DNA from: Spirodela intermedia
Taxonomy: Eukaryota; Streptophyta; Magnoliopsida; Alismatales; Araceae
Assembly: GCA_902729315.2 (NCBI GenBank)
Contig: LR746271.1
Location: 5,166,001 to 5,230,000 of the forward strand
DNA length: 64,000 nt
Reading direction: 5' to 3'
Of the stretch, positions 61,302-64,000 are shown in pieces. How positions within the stretch are numbered: the stretch's first letter is position 1; the number at the start of each line of letters is the position of its first letter. The position numbers and the translations under genes were made by a program. The notes beneath the pieces are model-generated. The model saw only the letters and a program-made list of their open reading frames with translations, made no database searches and had not been told where the DNA came from.

Positions 61302-63961
61302 ATGATGGTGATGATGGTGACTGAAAATTCTATACTTGGGGAAAAAATGGGTTAGGAGTGAGTAAGTGGGTACCTTCCAGAGGCCGTCACTGGCGAGGAT
61401 GAGGAGCTCTGTAGTGGTGTCAATGTCCTCAAACCGGGTGTCAGGATCAGATCGCAGGTGGGATTTGAGAGACTTGTCCCCGAAGGCCCGGGACACGGCA
61501 AGTTGACCGTTGACCCTCGGGACATCGCCTGGTAAGAACCCCCACTCAAAAGAGTTAGTTTCCTTGCATCTGCTTCTCTCTCCTCTGCTCTCACAAACCA
61601 TTTTGGAAAGTCTCTGGCCAAATAAAAGGGGCATATGATGAGGAAAAAACAGCCCATCTTCGATCATAATGAGCACCATCAAGGGGTAGCAATTACAGCG
61701 GAGAGAGCTCGGGTCAATAGAATTTCTATCTCAGGGCCCAAATATATCCTAATTTAGGAAACTCCTAGACTAGAAGAGCATCATCTGCATAAGAACACAG
61801 GATTGAGGCCCATAAGACGAGCCTCCACAGGAGAAATAGAGGGCAAGAGCCATCTGATAGAGAGGAAAGGGACAAAACCTGCCCACTGAGGGAAGAGAGA
61901 GAGAGAGTGCATGCCCTTTGCGGATCAAATAAAATTTTGAATAATAATAATAATAATAAATTTAGGCCCTCTCTATTTTTCAACAGAAGGCAGGTTTAAG
62001 AGGAACAGTCCCCATGTTTGGCAGGAATCAAGAGAAAAACTTCAGAAAGATGGCGCCCATTTTAGTAGGAATTGGGGACGAACATTTAAGATAATTTTGT
62101 AAAAACAATATTTTCTGCCTACCTCCTTCACAGATTAAATAAAATTTGGCAAAAAAAGAGATTATATTTATAGACCAGGGCAGACGATTTATAGAATTAC
62201 ACAACTAATGATGATGGCGCTTGTCATGACACCTATCTAGAATTAAATTAAAAACTAAAAATAACAGATGATAATTCACGAACAGATAACAAAAGCAGAC
62301 ACCTAGCAGATCCAAATGCCCTATTTTTACTGTTAATAATTAAGATTTTTGGTATTTTGCGTGTTCTATTGTCCTTGAGATGATGACGAAAAACTAACAG
62401 CGACCTATGAACATCCGTACACCTAAAGAAGACACTCCAAAGTAATCCAGGAACCCTAGTGCTGAGAAGCACAAAATTTTCCAAAAGTAGAAAAAAAGAA
62501 TTAGTGCAAGCCCTGATGGAGAAAATAAAATCAAATAAATCTGCAGAGTATGGTCAAGAAAATAAAACCAAAAAATTTCTATTTCTTGGTTTAAATTGCA
62601 GAGTGATCCCAAGATTTTTTTAAAAAGATGACTAAATATCGTAAAAAGGCATCCTAAGCCAACAGAGAGAATGTTTATACGAAGAATCGATCAAATATCC
62701 GAAACTGGATATAATTTACCCTATTTAACGAAAGAAAGTGGGTGAGTTGACATCAAAACTTGTTTAATGATCCGATCTCTTACTTCAATGACTGATTTGA
62801 AGAACTGAAATTGACAAAGAATCCTCCTTAATCTTTAAAGGCGTTATATGATTCCATCAACCATATTATATCAAAGAAGTTCTCCACAATGGTCTTCAGA
62901 AATTTTCAGCATCACAAACTTTACGTGATTAGTTTCAAACCAAACTTTTATTTTTAGAAAAGACACATCTGATGATTCTTCATCAACCTGATTCATTATA
63001 CAACCTTCGATCCATCATCAAGATGATTCTTCGGAATTGTCCATCATGTCAACATAGTTTAGAGCATGGGAGCAATTTAATTTTTTTTCCGTGATTAGTA
63101 ACAAACCAACATGAAAAAATTGAATCGTCTAATGGTGGGAGTCTAAAACCCAGCATTAATTATCAATATCTAAACTAATTTCTCCACAAATTTTATATAA
63201 TTCTATGTTACACATCAAAGATCAACAATAGATCAAGCTTTATGCAGAATCACAGTCTAAGTTTAGAACAAATACCAACATTATTTATTTATATACAATT
63301 AGCAACAAATCAAAGCGGAAAAAAAATCATCAAGCAGTGGGGATATAAATAAAAACCTGGCATATTTGAAACAAATCCGCCTCTGTTCTCGATGCTGCCC
63401 CGCTCCATGCTGGGCTCATGATCGATCGTGATCTGCACCACCTCCCCACGTTTGACAAGAACCGCCCGAGAGTCACCAACATTGGCCACCCACAGCTTAC
63501 GACCATTTATAAGAACAGCAGTGACCGCCGTGGAGCCACCCCGGCCCAAGATCGGGCTCTGAGAGAGGATTGCCTGGTCAGTCTTCTCATAGGCGCTCCC
63601 AAGGGCCCCCTCTGGATTGGTCCAGAACTCTTCCTAAACAGGAAAATTCTCGCATAAACATAGAAGATTTAAATATCTCATTAATCATATAAAAATCCTT
63701 GCTTTAAAGAAAAGTTACCTCTTTCAGAATGTTAGTGAACAAATGCTTCTGCAAGTAGGCGGGCACAGAATCTCCCAGATGGCCATCGAAGATGGCAAAT
63801 AGCCCGAGCTCATGGCTTTTTGTCCGGACGAATTTTGCCACGTGGTAGTCTTCCATTGGATGACTTGCCTTCCCCTTCACCAGGCTATAACCATATGTGA
63901 CCTTGATGCGGCTCCTCCCGCTCTTCCCTCCACCGGAGGTGGACGAGGACTTGCCCACAAG
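61093..63961 (-). CDS. Protein phosphatase 2C (PPM family), partial at 5' end
   Basis: Four exons are seen: 63961-63719, 63633-63357, 61528-61374 and 61233-61093, with phases 0, 1, 0 and a 1.8 kb intron between the second and third. They give 271 residues plus stop. The first visible exon starts at an acceptor (CTCTCACAG|CTTGTGGGC), so the initiating exon lies beyond the right edge. PP2C motifs are in order: GKASHPMEDYHVA (metal-binding Glu/Asp), LFAIFDGHLGD, GRGGSTAVTAVL, WVANVGDSRAVL, ITIDHEPS, LAVSRAFGDKSLK, LILASDGLWK and KDDISCIVVRF. All metal-coordinating acids I expect are present, so it should be an active Mg/Mn-dependent Ser/Thr phosphatase. The short form with LVGK ahead of the domain and the IKVTYGYSLVKGKA start fit the plant clade with PIA1/WIN2-type enzymes. 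The last intron (61234-61373) carries a GA tract at 61244-61297. Confidence 0.94.
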
Positions 63962-64000
63962 CTGTGAGAGGATGTTGACCCATTAGTCAACTCGAATAAC

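Overview
This window is nuclear DNA from a flowering plant. Genes are split by GT-AG introns, the protein families are plant ones (RABA4 GTPase, PORR protein, type I metacaspase, class II DAHP synthase, SIP1-type trihelix factor, mitochondrial small heat shock protein), and the gaps are AT-rich and full of CT/GA microsatellites and decayed repeats. Many exons are very GC-rich while introns and spacers are AT-rich, which is common in monocots. The species cannot be named from sequence alone.

Layout, left to right. (1) 0-6 kb: first exon of an F-box protein running off the left edge (minus), a two-exon RABA4-type GTPase (minus), and a two-exon mitochondrial small heat shock protein (plus) with heat-shock elements. 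(2) 6-24 kb: mostly repeat and decay territory. It holds a Ty1/copia pol relic, a broken seven-exon GH5 glucan 1,3-beta-glucosidase, two older relics of the first exon of the same gene, tandem repeats, and a candidate Pol III snRNA-type promoter. (3) 24-26.4 kb: plastid DAHP synthase (minus). (4) 28.3-30.1 kb: a decayed minisatellite swollen by a CT tract. (5) 30.4-48 kb: a gene-dense stretch with a trihelix factor (plus), a CbbY-like HAD hydrolase (plus, 11 exons), an RRM protein (minus), a PORR protein (plus) and a type I metacaspase (plus, 5 exons). (6) 48.2-49.5 kb: a plant protein I do not recognise (minus). (7) 52.8-54.8 kb: a tandem pair of very small related genes with matching TATA regions. 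(8) 55-61 kb: AT-rich DNA ending in a ~260 bp inverted repeat. (9) 61.1-64 kb: a PP2C phosphatase (minus) running off the right edge.

The genes are unrelated housekeeping, signalling and stress genes and form no operon-like unit. Exon boundaries were set by hand from splice sites, reading phase and family knowledge; in every multi-exon gene the phases agree. The most novel items are the small paralogous gene pair, the possible Pol III RNA unit near 20.55-20.82 kb, the decaying GH5 cluster, and the inverted repeat near 60 kb.
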